From: Myotis daubentonii
Lineage: Eukaryota > Chordata > Mammalia > Chiroptera > Vespertilionidae
Reading direction: 5' to 3'
Length of the DNA stretch: 64,000 nucleotides
Assembly: GCF_963259705.1 (NCBI RefSeq)
Contig: NC_081842.1
Span: 64,988,787 to 65,052,786, forward strand
In this document: piece after piece, positions 37,101-48,452 of the stretch
Position numbering within the stretch: position 1 is the stretch's first letter
Layout of the letters: every line of letters begins with the position of its first letter
Position numbers and translations under genes: made by a program
The notes under the pieces: model-generated
The model's database searches: none
The model's input: only the letters and a program-made list of their open reading frames with translations
Told to the model about the DNA's origin: nothing

Positions 37101-37710
37101 CTATCTTGTCCTCGGCTTGGCTGCCCTCCGAAGCCTCCGTGGGAGGCTGGGTTGTTGCCTTGGTGGCAGCATCCTCTGCAGCAGGGGTGGTGGCAGCAGC
37201 AGCAGTGACAGCAGCAGGCACATCGGCTTGTTTAGGCTCCTCCTTGGCTGGGGCGGCTTCCGCCTTGGAGGACGGCGAGTTGTCGGTGGGAGCTTTAGCG
37301 GCGCTTTCTGTCTCAGCAGAGCCGGCCTTCTCCTCTGAGGGGGCTGGAGCCTGGGGGGCTGCCGGCTCTGCGGCAGCATGAGAGGCGCCCTCCCCCTTCT
37401 CCTCCTCGGAGGGCGCTTCTCCTGCTTTCCCGGCCTCCTCAGGCTTGGGGCCAGTGGCCGGGGCCGCTTCAGCGGCAGTGGGACCTTCTCCCTCCTTCTT
37501 CTCGGCGCCATCAGCCACAGGGGCGCCATCCTTCTTCTCATTCATTTCGGCCTCAGCGGCTTGGGCATCGCCCTTCTTCTCTCCTTTGAGCTTTTTCCTT
37601 GTTATGTGTCCACGGAAGCTAGCCTGAATTTTGGTCGCAGCCTTATGAGCTTTATCTTCTGGTTTGATGCCATCTTGTTCGATCTTTTGGTCATCATCAT
37701 TTTTTTCAAC
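37101..37710 (-). CDS. GAP43: GAP43 (neuromodulin) exon 2, internal coding exon
   Basis: This is the large middle exon of growth-associated protein 43, a neuronal membrane-attached, calmodulin-binding PKC substrate of growth cones and presynaptic terminals. Reading the minus strand from 37710, 203 codons plus one base are open. The exon begins [15 protein letters not shown], followed by the IQ motif [14 protein letters not shown]. If exon 1 supplies the usual 10 residues, the serine of ASFRG is Ser41, the PKC site. Then comes the acidic Ala/Glu/Pro/Lys-rich tail (for example [16 protein letters not shown] and [13 protein letters not shown]). The acceptor is a C/T tract ending AAAAG at 37711, in phase 0. 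The donor is ATAG|gtgagc at 37101/37100, leaving one base of a split codon, which matches the Glu codon split known in mammals. By recall the human exon has 199 codons, so this one is about four residues longer, mainly in the Glu/Ala-rich part. No stop or frameshift was seen. Exon 1 (with the palmitoylated cysteines) and exon 3 were not found in the window. The exon is much more GC-rich than its flanks. Confidence 0.96.
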
Positions 37711-37740
37711 CTTTTAGGAGAAAAGGGGGGGGGGAAAGGG
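37711..37740 (-). promoter_or_regulatory. GAP43: Splice acceptor and polypyrimidine tract of GAP43 exon 2
   Basis: On the minus strand a C/T-rich tract (complement of the G-run at about 37725-37735) runs into CTCCTAAAAG, followed by GTTGAA, the first codons of the exon. The AG is at 37712-37711. Confidence 0.88.
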
Positions 37741-38860
37741 AGAGATGAATTGATGCTTCTTCCCTTCAGATCATAGCATTTAATATTTATTCAATGATTT
37801 GTACTGTGCCAAGCACAGACATCAACAATACTGTGGAAATTCAAATTAAGCCTCCTCTCTCTTCATGGTGGAGAATTGAGTAGAAAACACATTATTTTAT
37901 GGGAAAACACATCCTTTTGGCCTTGCAGGACCACTGGCATGGATTTATATGTGCTTCCTTCCCCAGCTCCATGTCTCTTCATTGCCAAACTTCAACCAGC
38001 CATTCCATGGATGTACCTTGGCTACTCAGATCACATCCACTCTAGGTTTTAATCAAAGTGCTCTGACAGATATTGCTTTATCAGGGTTGCTGAGAGGAAC
38101 TCTGTGCAAAACTTCACATTTAAAAATATTATGGAAAAGTCTGTGTGTATTGTCCACCCGCCTCCCCAGGATTTCAAGTCTGGTCAAGAAATCAATAGAT
38201 TCAGGGCAAAGAGTATGGTAGAGGTTTAGACAACAAATTCTATCAGGGTTTTGTACAACTGCAAAGGAGTTCAGGGCTTTGGGGCTTTTGCTTAAAATGT
38301 TATAATTCAGAATGCTGGTCACACAATGATGTCTACTTTCCCCTGTGTGTGGTCCAACATTAGTAGTCAACACACCAGATCGCCACAATTTGAAGACAGA
38401 AAGTGGCCGTTATTCTTGTTTTTTAAAAAAATGAGAATGAAAAACACCGTTTCCACTTTTGAAAAAGTGGTATATATTCACCAAATCACAATTTCTTATT
38501 CCCAAAGCAATTTAAACCTAAAATTAGTTTTATGTTATTACTGATAGAGCCATTCTAGTACTAAAAGCAAGAGACTAAAATACACATTTTTTATCATTTG
38601 ATACAACATTTACAGCATAGTATGCTGCATATAACTTTTTTCCACAAGGAAATTAAATCAGAGGATAGGCATACAAGGTATATTCATGGGAAGAAATACA
38701 CAGTATGGGCAGGTACCCAAATTCCATATAGCTCCATTGCTCACCATGGTGCCCCAATGTGGTTGCTTATAGTCTCCGTGCATTCCTTCCTTTAACTCTG
38801 GAGCACTGGGGAAATACAACAGTGAACGATGCAGCAACTTTCCTTAAAAAAAACAATAAT
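37741..38860. other. Intronic sequence, nothing recognised
   Basis: A weak old-repeat word (CAATGATTTGTACTGTGCCA, then AGCACAGACATCAA) lies at 37790-37830. Nothing else is seen. Confidence 0.45.
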
Positions 38861-38861
38861 A

Positions 38862-39056
38862 GCTCTAGCTGGTTTGTCTCAGTGGATTAAGTGGACGAAC
38901 AGGTCTCAGGTTTGATTCTGGTCAAGGGCAAATGCCTGGGTTGCGGGCTCAATCCCCAGTGGGAGGGCATGTAGGAGGCAGCTGATCAGTGATTCTCTCT
39001 CATCATTGATGTTTCTATCTCTCTCTCCCTTCCTCTCTGAAATCAATAAAGATACA
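38862..39056 (+). mobile_element. VES SINE
   Basis: GCTCTAGCTGGTTTGTCTCA, GTTTGATTCTGGTCAAGGGC, GGAGGCAGCTGATCAGTGAT and an AATAAAGATACATTT end. AATAATAG words flank both sides. Confidence 0.92.
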
Positions 39057-39084
39057 TTTAAAATAATAATAGTAAAAGAGTGCT

Positions 39085-39244
39085 GCCCTAGCCAGTTCTG
39101 CTCAGTTGTTAGAGCACCAGCCTACAGACTGAAGGGTCTCAGATTTGATTCTGGTCAAGGACATGTACCTCAGTTGCAGGCTCAATCCCCAGCCTGGTTG
39201 GAGTAGGTGCGGGAGGCAACAAAATGATGTCTTTCTCATATTCA

Positions 39245-39300
<56 letters not shown>

Positions 39301-39365
39301 CCTTCTGTTCATTTTCTCTAAAGATCAATGGAAAAAATATCCTTGAGTGTGGATTAACAACAACA
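39085..39365 (+). mobile_element. VES SINE with long CT tract
   Basis: GCCCTAGCCAGTTCTGCTCA head. Perfect target duplication AAAAGAGTGCT at 39074-39084 and 39366-39376. A CT run of about 53 bp lies at 39249-39301. It lies only about 30 bp after another SINE in the same direction. Confidence 0.95.
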
Positions 39366-39376
39366 AAAAGAGTGCT

Positions 39377-40740
39377 TATTATGTACTGAGTCCTGTGGTT
39401 GGCTTCAATCTTGACTTTGGCCTGACTGTGGCCTTTGCTCTAGTTTAGGAGTAAGCTACAGCAGGCCAACACAGTGGTACGTTTTCCACCTGTCATACCA
39501 GCTCTGCCCCAGTGACCTAGATCCAGCTAATCAGGTTGTAGGCCTGTCGGACATAATTTGGACAAACATATGAGCCTGTTGTTAGGTAAGTTCATCAATG
39601 TGCAGTGGATATACAAAAGTATTTTTGAAAAGCTATATATGACAGTAAAAGCAGGACTGACAATTTTTCAGTAAAATCCAAGAAACTACTTCTTCCTCAG
39701 ATAACTGTGTGTATATCCACACAAAGAAAGAAGGACTAAATGAAAAGCACTTTGTACAGGCCTGGCCTGCTCCCTCCTCCAGGGACCATGATGCTGCACT
39801 GCTCAGTTCTCTGATGCACTACCGCCTTCCCACTCTCCTGCTGCTCCTGAAGACTCCTACTGGGACACACGGCACAATCTGGGGCACGGGAGCAGCTGTC
39901 CCTGCCAGGCGCTCTCTGCTCAGAGATGGAAGCATAACCCTGTTAAATTAACAGTTGTGAATGGAGCATGGAGCCGAGATGCTGTTAATTTATTTTACTC
40001 TATCTTGAGTTTTCTGAATGAGGCACCATCTTATATGACAGGACATCTGCACTTGGGCATTGATGCCAAGTGATTCTTTAATACAAATACTGCTCCTTGG
40101 GAAGTAGACAAACCAATTATCTCAGAGAGGGCAGGTGTGCAGAAAAGACCCTCTAGTGATTCAAGAAAGCTATAATTTTAGAGCCCTCCCCCCTTTTTTT
40201 AGAACATAAATCGAAGGAGATTAAATTCTTGAAAAGCTGGAAAACAATAAAATAAGGAAGCTGGGAATCTGCATGATATAAAGAAAGAAACTTTACGTGG
40301 ATAAAGGAAGAGCTCTACTCAATCCTTCTGTTCCCACCTCAATTTTTCTGATTATCTGCCACTTTACCTTTCCAAATGATTAGTGTTTAAGCTTCTATAC
40401 ACAGCCTCCATGTTGAAATTATTATTTAGAGAGGCACAGAGTAGACTTGGGTGCCAAGATTGTGGGACCAGTTTCACCTGAACAATCCAGGAGTCTAAGA
40501 AACACAAGAGATAAAGGGTAGGCAGGAAGGAAGAGAATTACAAAAGATTGAGTTAGAAGTGAGAGGTGAAGATTATACTGTAAAAGGTAGGTGTCCAGAT
40601 GGGTTGATACACCCAAAGAGGTGCTCAAAGTCCTCCATGGCATGTAGCTCTAACTGGAGGAACAGGCGGGACCATTTGATGTCATTAGAGATTTAGGGAA
40701 ACTGGATTTTAGAGATTGGTTGGAAAAAGACAACTATTAC
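39377..40740. other. Intronic sequence, nothing recognised
   Basis: No gene or clear repeat seen. Confidence 0.45.
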
Positions 40741-40749
40741 AAATATTTT

Positions 40750-40862
40750 AGATAGAGGGAGACAGGGATAGAAAGAGAAGGGGGAAGGAAGGGAAGAGAA
40801 GGAAAGGAAAAACAAAAGAGGAGAGGAGAGAGGACAGAAGGAGGAGGGAAATGGAGGGAATA
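40750..40862. repeat. Polypurine tract
   Basis: GGGAGACAGGGATAGAAAGA, GAAGGAAGGGAAGAGAAGGA and similar low-complexity A/G sequence. Confidence 0.85.
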
Positions 40863-41174
40863 AATCAGCCTACGAGGTCAGACTTAAGTGATTGAACAGA
40901 GGAATCAAGAAACAAAAATATTTTAAATAAAAACTCGGTCATAAGCTAGACAGTGCCAGATTGTGTGTGTGTGTGTCTTTTTAAAAAATATGTAATTGAT
41001 TCTATTAATATAGCTTCAACTAGAGGTTATTTTCTTGTTTAATTCATTTCACAGTACTAGAAGTAGTTGGACTGAGAGCATATTTTGTAGAGAGATGAAG
41101 GAAGAAGAGAACCTTCTCTAAAGCTAGCTGTGGGGGCAACCCCAAGATGTCAGGCCAAATTGACTTTTCTCAAT
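40863..41174. other. Intronic sequence
   Basis: A short GTGTGTGTGTGT patch lies at 40962-40976; otherwise nothing is seen. Confidence 0.45.
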
Positions 41175-41186
41175 AAGAAACAGAAA

Positions 41187-41389
41187 CCCTGGCAGGTGTG
41201 GCTCAGTTGCCATGTGCACCAAAATGTTGCTGGTTTGATTCCTGGTCAGGGCACATGCCAGGTTGTGGGCACATGCCTGTAGGGGGCGTGCAGGAGGCAG
41301 CTGATAGATGTTTCTCACATTGACGTTTCCCTCTCTCTCTTCTTCCTTCTTCTCTCTCTAAAAAATCAATAAAAACATATTTTTAACAA
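41187..41389 (+). mobile_element. VES-type SINE
   Basis: CCTGGCAGGTGTGGCTCAGT head, GTTTGATTCCTGGTCAGGGC, GAGGCAGCTGATAGATGTTT and an A-rich end. Target duplication AAGAAACAGAA at 41175-41185 and 41390-41400. Confidence 0.95.
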
Positions 41390-41400
41390 AAGAAACAGAA

Positions 41401-41890
41401 GACTGTATCTAAGACAAAGGACTTTTGAGCCCAGGGAAACCAGACATCTGTCAGTACATTTAGCATAGCCCTTTCAGTTTCTAAAACAAACAAACAGCCA
41501 TCCTGGCCCGGAAAAGTTACCTGCCTCAATTCAAAGTGAGTGAGTGGCTCAACTGGTATTTGAACTCAGGTCCTCTCCTCTCCCATCCAACCCAAGTCCA
41601 ATTTTATTGCTTCAGTGACCTGGAATAGCTTGGTCTTTCTTGTAGCAGACAATCCATAAAGCACCCTTGTAAAATTCTCATTTATCTACTTATTTAACAA
41701 TACTGAGTGCCTATACAAGGCACTATAGACACTCTACTGAGAAGAATAGAGTACCTACCCACACAGGACACACAGGCTTCTTTTTTAAATGTTATTTGTT
41801 AAAATAAGTCCATAGTGCTTTAACAATCAATAATTTACCAGGAATTCACAGCAGACACCTGATCTTCTAACCATCTTGTGGAGTAAGGCA
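41401..41890. other. Intronic DNA with old repeat scraps
   Basis: MIR-like wording (ATTTGAACTCAGGTCC) lies near 41560. Another old-repeat word (CTGAGTGCCTATACAAGGCA) is near 41704. Nothing else is seen. Confidence 0.45.
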
Positions 41891-42862
41891 TCTAATCAAA
41901 TAAACGAGAAACATGCAAATTGACCTAACCTTTGCTACACCCCCAAGTCATGCCCACCAGCCAATCAGAGTGCAAATTAACCCAACCAAGATGGCGGCCG
42001 GCAGCCACGGAGCTGGAGCAAGCAGGAGGCTTAGTTGCACCAGCAATGGAGGAAGCCAAGCTTCCTGCCTGCCCTGGCTGGCTGTGGCCTCCACTAAAGG
42101 CAAGAAAGTTTCAATGATAGAAGACAAATAAATCCCAGATACCTGCTTCCAGCCAGCCTCCACTGGGAACTTGGATGGCTGGGGGCTGTGGCCAGCCTGC
42201 AGAAAGCTATCAGCCCCTCACCCAGACTGGCCAGGCACCCCAGTGGGGACCCCCACCCTGAAGGGGCTGTGGCCAGCCTGCAAACAGCCATCAGCCACTC
42301 ACCCAGGCTGGCCAGGCACCCCAGCGGGACCCCCACCCTGATCCAGGACACCATTCAGGGTAAACCAGCCAGCCCCTACCCATGCACCAGGCTTCTATCC
42401 TATATAATAAAAGGGTAATATGCAAATTGACCCTAACAGCAGAACGACTGAGAATGACTGGTCACTATGACACACACTGACCACCAGGGGACAGATGCTC
42501 AATGCAGGAGCTGCCCCCTGGTGGTCAGTGCACTCCCACAGGAGGAGCTCTGCTCAGTCACAACCAGGCGGATGGCTGCCAGTACAGCAGTGGTGGTGGG
42601 AGCCTCTCCTGCCTCCTCAGCAGCGCTAAGGATATCCGACTGCAGCTTAGGCCTGCTCCCCACTGGCAAGTGGACATCCCCTGAGGGCTGCTGGGCTGCC
42701 AGAGGGATTTCTGACTGCCAGCTTAGGCCCAATTCCCTGGGGAGCGAGTCTAAGCCAGCAGGTGGTTATCCTCCAAGGCGTCCCAGATTCAAGAGGACAC
42801 AGGCCAGGCTGAGGGACTCCCCCCCTGCCGAGTGCACAAATTTTTGCGCACCGGGCCTCTAG
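41891..42862 (+). mobile_element. Helitron composite A (two fused Helitrons)
   Basis: The first unit, 41891-42397, begins A|TCTAATCAAATAAACGAG. It carries AAGATGGCGGCCGG and a duplicated ~110-bp block (GGCTGTGGCCAGCCTGCA twice). It runs into the second unit, 42398-42862, at GGCTTCTA|TCCTATATAATAAAAG. The first unit's 3' end lacks the last G of CTAG. The second ends GCGCACCGGGCCTCTAG|T. An imperfect 20-bp stem (42475-42494 with 42511-42530) sits in the second unit. No transposase frame is present. Confidence 0.85.
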
Positions 42863-43959
42863 TCCTATTTAATAAAAGCCTAATATGCAAATTATACATC
42901 TTATATAATACAAACCTAATATGCAGGCGGTTATTTGACCCACAGGTCGACTGGGAGACTGGGAGTTTGATCACTTGCTATGATGTGTGCTGACTACCAG
43001 AGGACAGCGCAGAACATGGCAGGCAATGTGGTGTCAGCAGTGGGCGGCAGTGGAGGCACTGCCAGCCCCAATGGGCCCTGATGAGAGCAGAACTGTGATG
43101 GAATGGTGGAGCAGGTAAGCAGGCGATACCAGGCCAAGGTGGGTGCGAGAGGGGGCCTGATTGCCCCGCCGATCGCCCCACAGACAGTGACCAGTGGTGG
43201 TGGGCAGGGCCGCTGCCAGGCTCCCAGGTGCTGAAGGAGCCGGGTGGGGGGCTCAGCCCTGATCCATCGCCCACAAACAGCAACCAGCAGTGGGCAGTCC
43301 TGATCACCCAATCAGGGCCAGGCCCCGGGCTGGGACAGGAAACTGAGGGTGGGTAGCGGTGACCAACCTTCTGCGGTTGCCCGGGTTGGGAGGCTGCGAC
43401 CTCTCACCAGCTACTTGGGGGTGGGGGTAATGAGGACGGAGGTGTGGTGAGAATGCGGGATATCCACTGAGCTCACTCTCACTCTCCCTGCTACTCTCTC
43501 CCAGGATTCCAGGGGTCAAGTGCCAGGAAACCCCCATGCTCAGGTGCCAGGCGCCCCTGAAGTGCCCACCCTGCACCCACACAGCCTCTTCCAAGTGAGC
43601 CAGATCACAGCTGCCAGGACTGCAGGGGCCAGTCGGGCTCCCCATGGCTTCATACAGGAGCCGGTCTGCAAGACCAGCTGGTAGAGACCACACTGCCAGT
43701 CTGCTTCCATGCAGCACTGCTGGGCGGCCCAGAGGCCCATGCTGTGGCCCCAGCCTGCGATGTCCAGCCCGCTCACCGCATCTCCATGTGGGGACTCGGG
43801 TGCTGTGACTCAGGCGAAGGGGGCGCGTGGGGACCCAGGTGCTGCCCAGGGCCCAGAGGTCGGCAGGGATCTGCTCTTCCATGCCAGATGCTCACACTTC
43901 GATCACTGGCCAGGCCTAGGACTGCATCCATACACGAATTTCATGCACCAGGCCTCTAG
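42863..43959 (+). mobile_element. Two further abutting Helitron units
   Basis: TCCTATTTAATAAAAGCC starts exactly after the CTAG of composite A. After only 36 bp a new 5' end, A|TCTTATATAATACAAACC, begins at 42899. The joint 3' end is CACGAATTTCATGCACC then AGGCCTCTAG|T at 43956-43959. The body is GC-rich (about 43020-43920), and open frames of up to 192 codons there are composition artefacts. Confidence 0.82.
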
Positions 43960-44521
43960 TATAAAATAAACATGTGAGTTATAGATGGAGAAGGTCCATA
44001 AAAAGAGTACACTGCTATTTAGTGGTTAAAGAGTCAGTTCACAAGTCTCATTAAAATAGGTGGGGTTTTTTTGTTTGTTTTTTGGTTTTTTTGTTTGCTT
44101 TTTTTTGTACTCAGCCTTGCTACAAATAAGCTTTGTGCTGAGCTCTGATGTCTTCTGAGGGAATTTAAAAATTATTTTGTTTTTACATGGAATTGTTGCT
44201 GAATGTGAATTCACTGAGGAGGATATTCCAGTGCAGTGTATTACATGTAGGAAGAGTACCATTATGAGTTGTAATAACTTATTCAGGAATTTTTATTGTT
44301 GTAGCTTAGTATTTTTACTGACCAATATATTTGGGAGCTCCGTAATTTTTGAAGTATTAGAGAAAACCATGATACCTGAAATCTTTACTTTTCAATCAAG
44401 ACTAAAATCTTGGGTGAATGTTGGTCTAAAGAAGATGAAAGGTATCATTACACTCATTTGTTGAGACTTAGTCAAATTTCTACATTCTTTAGATGAAAGG
44501 GAAATATTTTCATTAATATTT
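43960..44521. other. Intronic sequence, nothing recognised
   Basis: Only a T/G low-complexity patch at 44062-44106. Confidence 0.45.
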
Positions 44522-44532
44522 AAGAATTACAG

Positions 44533-44749
44533 CCCTAACCAGTTTTGCTCAGTGGTTAGAGCATTGGCCTGCAGACTGAAAGGTCCCAGGTTTGATTCCA
44601 GTCAAGGGCATGTACCTTGGTTGTGGGCACATCCTCAGTAAGAGGTGTGCAGGAGGCAGCTGATCGATGTTTCTCTCTCATCGATGTTTCTAACTCTCTA
44701 TCCCTATCCCTTCCTCTCTGTAAAAAATCAATAAAATATATTTAAAAAA
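44533..44749 (+). mobile_element. VES SINE, well preserved
   Basis: CCCTAACCAGTTTTGCTCAG head, box-B region GGTTTGATTCCAGTCAAGGG, GATCGATGTTTCTCTCTCAT twice-like, and an AATAAAATATATTT end. Perfect target duplication AAGAATTACAG at 44522-44532 and 44750-44760. Confidence 0.97.
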
Positions 44750-44760
44750 AAGAATTACAG

Positions 44761-46167
44761 ATAAGAAAGCAAAAAAAAAAGTAGTTATTTAATATCCAAC
44801 ATTGTTACTCTGGTTAATAGTTTCTTTTCTCTCTGGGGGAAGGAGAAGTGGACAATTTAGGATTTATTCTAAGATGTCCAAACATTTGCATTCTTTATGT
44901 TACAAAAGAAATTTGGGCAAAAATCCATGAAAGCCTGACTTTTAGAACTAAAATAACATCATCCATTTAACTGGGACACCTCAATTCATTTAACGTTTTC
45001 CAATTATCATAGGAATGCCTCAACCTTCAGAGCATGAAAAACTTGGCCCTGTATCTACTGCTGCCAGCTATAAATACTACTTTTATAATACCTCAAAGTT
45101 TCTCTTAAGCAGGATTGAATTTTAAATGCTTTAGAAAGTCATTGATGTAATACCAATTATCCTAATAATATATTTAGAAAACCAAAATATTTTCAAGTTG
45201 ATTGAACAAAAGATATTTCTGAGAAGCAAAATTAAAGGGAAATAAATATTCTAAGCAAAGTTTTCTTTAGCACACTATAGTTTACATGCCTATGAGAATC
45301 TTATTAACCCATAGAAAACCAGAATAAAGTGTTGAAGGATATATATAAAATCTGGCAGATATTTACTTACGACTCATTCTATTTTTAATTAATAATTTAT
45401 TGAGGTGACACACACATAAGAAAATTTCACTCTTTTTTTAAGCTTAGTTGATTTTAAGCATAGTGGATAGCACATACTTTAGGGGAAATATCCAGATAGT
45501 AAAGAAATTCACAGTGGAGTTTCTGTGCTTTCTTTGAACCCAGTCAAAGATCATAAATCCAGTGAAATGCTCTTATGGGGGAGGGAAAGGAGGATGGGCC
45601 AGTCTCCTCCAGTTATGCAGATAAATTGCCTGCAGGTTTCTGGGCAGTTATAGGGAAGAAGGTGTTATTTAAAACACCTAAATACCTAGGGTTCCCTCAA
45701 TAGCCAATCCTGTTGAAATATCTATGGTGTGAGGGGTTGGGGAGCAGGATGCAGGTAGAAACAATGAAATTATTGTGATTTTGCCAAGAAATATCATCAC
45801 TTTTTGAAACCCCTGGTTTTCAGTCCAGTGAAAAGCCTTTTTTTAGTTCCTGGGCAGGTGAGAGCACAAATATATGATAACTAAGCAATTCTCCAGGAGA
45901 ATGTGAGACATCAAGAGTGATCTTTCAAATCATGGCAGAGTAGTAGTAAGGGAACTTGCTTTTTCCCCTTCAATTGAAGGGTGCAGCATACTGCTGCAGC
46001 TCAAGAGTTATAATAAGTAGACAATAAATGCCAATTGATTGACTCACTACGTAAGAAAACCAAATATCCTATATTGGACATTAGAATAGTAATGTTACCT
46101 TTTCAGATAATAGCTGGTGATCAAGATATAGGTCTTCAGCTCAATTCCATATATTATTTATTTAACA
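44761..46167. other. Intronic sequence, nothing secure
   Basis: A possible small L1-end scrap (AATTTATTGAGGTGACACAC) lies at 45391-45420. No gene is seen. Confidence 0.45.
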
Positions 46168-47271
46168 CTAGAGGCCCGGTGCACAAAAATTTGTGCACAC
46201 AGTGGGGAGGGGGGCCCCTCAGCCTGGCCGGTGCCCTCTCGCAGTCCGGGACCCCTTGGGAGATAAGGACCTGCTGGCTTAGGCCTGCTCCCGGGTGGCA
46301 GAGGGCAGGCCCAATCCCTAGGTGCAGCCCCTGGTTGGGCTCAGAGCAGTGCCATTGGGGAGTTGGGGCATCGCCCCCTATCATGCACAGAGGAGGGCGA
46401 TCGGGAGGTTGTGATGCCACCCTCAGTCACACTCAGGGTAGGGCCAATTGGGGGGTTGGGGCACTGTACCCTGTCACCCACAGAGCAGGGTGGATCAGGG
46501 GGTTTGGGCGCTGCCCCCTGTCATGCTGATCTCAGTGCCGGGAGGCCTCTAGGCTCCACTGATTCCGGTGCTGGGAGGCCTCGCGGCTCCGCTGATCCCA
46601 GTGCTGGGAGGCATATTACCCTTTTACTATATAGGGTAGAGGCCTGGTGCAGGGGTGGGTGCGGGCTGGTTTGCCCTGAAGGGTGTCCTGGATCAGGGTG
46701 GGGGACCCCACTGGGGTGCCTGGCCAGCCTGGATGAGGGGATGATGGCTGTTTGCAGCTGGTCACACACCCTTCAGGGTGCGGGTCCCCACTGGGGTGCC
46801 TGGCCAGTCTGGGTGAGGGGCTGAGGGCTGTTTTCAGGCTGGGTGTGAATGAAGCTCCCAACCGCTCCTTTTTTTCTTTTTTCTTTTTTTTTATTCTGGG
46901 CCAGCTTTAGCTTTGAGGCTTGGCTCCAGCTCTTAGGCCTCTGCAGCTGAAAGTAGGTTTCTGGCCTTTGCTTACAATGTTGCGATCCGGCTGGCTGAAG
47001 CTTGGTGGACTAAAGCAGGTTTCTGGGGTTTTGTTTAGCTTCTACATTTGTTACATAGTTGCTTAGAGTTGCAGCTCAGAGGCCTGCAGCGGCAGGCGGG
47101 GAATGTTGGAGTCCTCCGTCACTGAAGCAAGCAAGCCTCATGTTAGTTTCAAGCTGCCTGGCTGCCGGCCGCCATCTTGGCTGGCAGTTAATTTGCATAT
47201 TGCCCTGATTAGCCAATGGGAAGTGTAGCGGTCGTACGCCAATTACCATGTTTCTTTTTTATTAGATAGGA
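46168..47271 (-). mobile_element. Helitron composite B, minus
   Basis: On the minus strand it starts A|TCCTATCTAATAAAAAAG (47271) and ends CTAG|T (46168). The two inner units meet at about 46634/46635, reading GGCCTCTA|CCCTATATAGTAAAAG, again without the G. The proximal unit holds GCCGCCATCTTGGC and an ATTGG-type box. The distal unit holds about four copies of a 47-bp repeat (about 46349-46530) and about three of a 33-bp repeat (about 46530-46612). Confidence 0.88.
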
Positions 47272-47364
47272 TGTACAGCCCACCTGCTTCCAAAAGAATA
47301 TGAAGTGGCATGTTCAACACAGTATGAGGTAATACTGGAGAACTCAGTGTCCAATCAAAAGAGT

Positions 47365-47425
47365 TATTTTTTATTTTATTTTATTTTATTTTATTTTATT
47401 TTATTTTATTTTATTTTATTTTATA
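47365..47425. repeat. TTTTA microsatellite
   Basis: About 12 near-perfect copies of TTTTA. Confidence 0.97.
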
Positions 47426-48352
47426 TATTTGTAATTCTATTTGTCCCACAAAGACAGATAGAGAAGAGGCAAAGGGCACATTAAATTAGTGCCTTCTAAC
47501 AGACAAGCATACTAAAGACTTTATCTATTTTGTTTAATGCCAAATCTCCAGTTTCTAAAATAGCATCTGATAAATAGTAGATGTTCATTAATATTTGTTG
47601 AATAAATCTAAATTTAAAGATCTCAGTGCCACTTCAGAAAGATGATAGGCAAAGAAGAACACCTGGCTAAGACAAGTATGTTTCCCAACACGTAACTGTA
47701 ACTGAATAACTGACTTCATATGGTGAGGTTGAACACAAAAACCAATTATGAAAATGAATGTGCAAGGGTCAGACAAGGAGAGAAGTCACAAAACTATAGA
47801 AATGATATTATAATGAAAGTAATTTTAAAAGCTCCTAGAAATGTCAATAAATCTAAGATAAAAAATTGACATTCATTTTATGTATGGATTGCCTACAGTC
47901 ATATCAATCAAATTATTTTTAAATATATATTTCTGCTTTTCCATTAGTAAAACAGTGAAAATATTCATGGGAGATTATTGAAGATGCTCCCCTTCTCTCT
48001 TTTTATACTTATCTGTATAATGAGCCTCAGGGCCTAAAGTTGTAGGGTGGGATGACTATTCCTTGGTCATTTAAGGAAGGAAGGCCCCACTTCTTAAACT
48101 GGGACTGGGAGGAGCCCAGGTTTGAGATGAGGCACATACTTATGTTGGTTGATCTATCAGGGCACATGCTGAACCGAATAATTTGCCTAAACTCTTTCAG
48201 AAAAACCCTTGGTATGGCAGACAACGGTATAAGTAACCTGACTGAATCAAGGTCAAAGTCACTGATGCCCAAGTAAATACCTGCTGAGAGTCAGCTCTGG
48301 GAGGAAGGCCTCCACTCTTAAGCAGCAGGAGTAGAGCCTTTGATAAGCATTG
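47426..48352. other. Intronic sequence, nothing recognised
   Basis: A weak L2/MIR-like end (GTAGATGTTCATTAATATTT, then GTTGAATAAA) is near 47577-47607. Otherwise nothing. Confidence 0.45.
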
Positions 48353-48452
48353 CCTGTTCACTATCTCTACCAGTGTTCACTATATCTACCAGCGTCCACT
48401 ACCTCTATCAGTGTTCATTACCTCTACAAGTATTTACTACCTCTACAATTGG
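48353..48452. repeat. Short minisatellite, about 18-20 bp unit
   Basis: Five imperfect copies of GTTCACTATCTCTACCAGT-like wording in a row. Confidence 0.88.

Noticed and set aside
37058..37776. Plus-strand and shifted frames over GAP43 exon 2 (up to 146 codons)
   Set aside because: They are shadows of the GC-rich GAP43 exon. The minus frame with IQ motif and correct splice phases is the real one.
43304..43882. 192-codon minus-strand open frame
   Set aside because: It sits in a GC-rich Helitron body with stops rare in several frames. No domain was seen.
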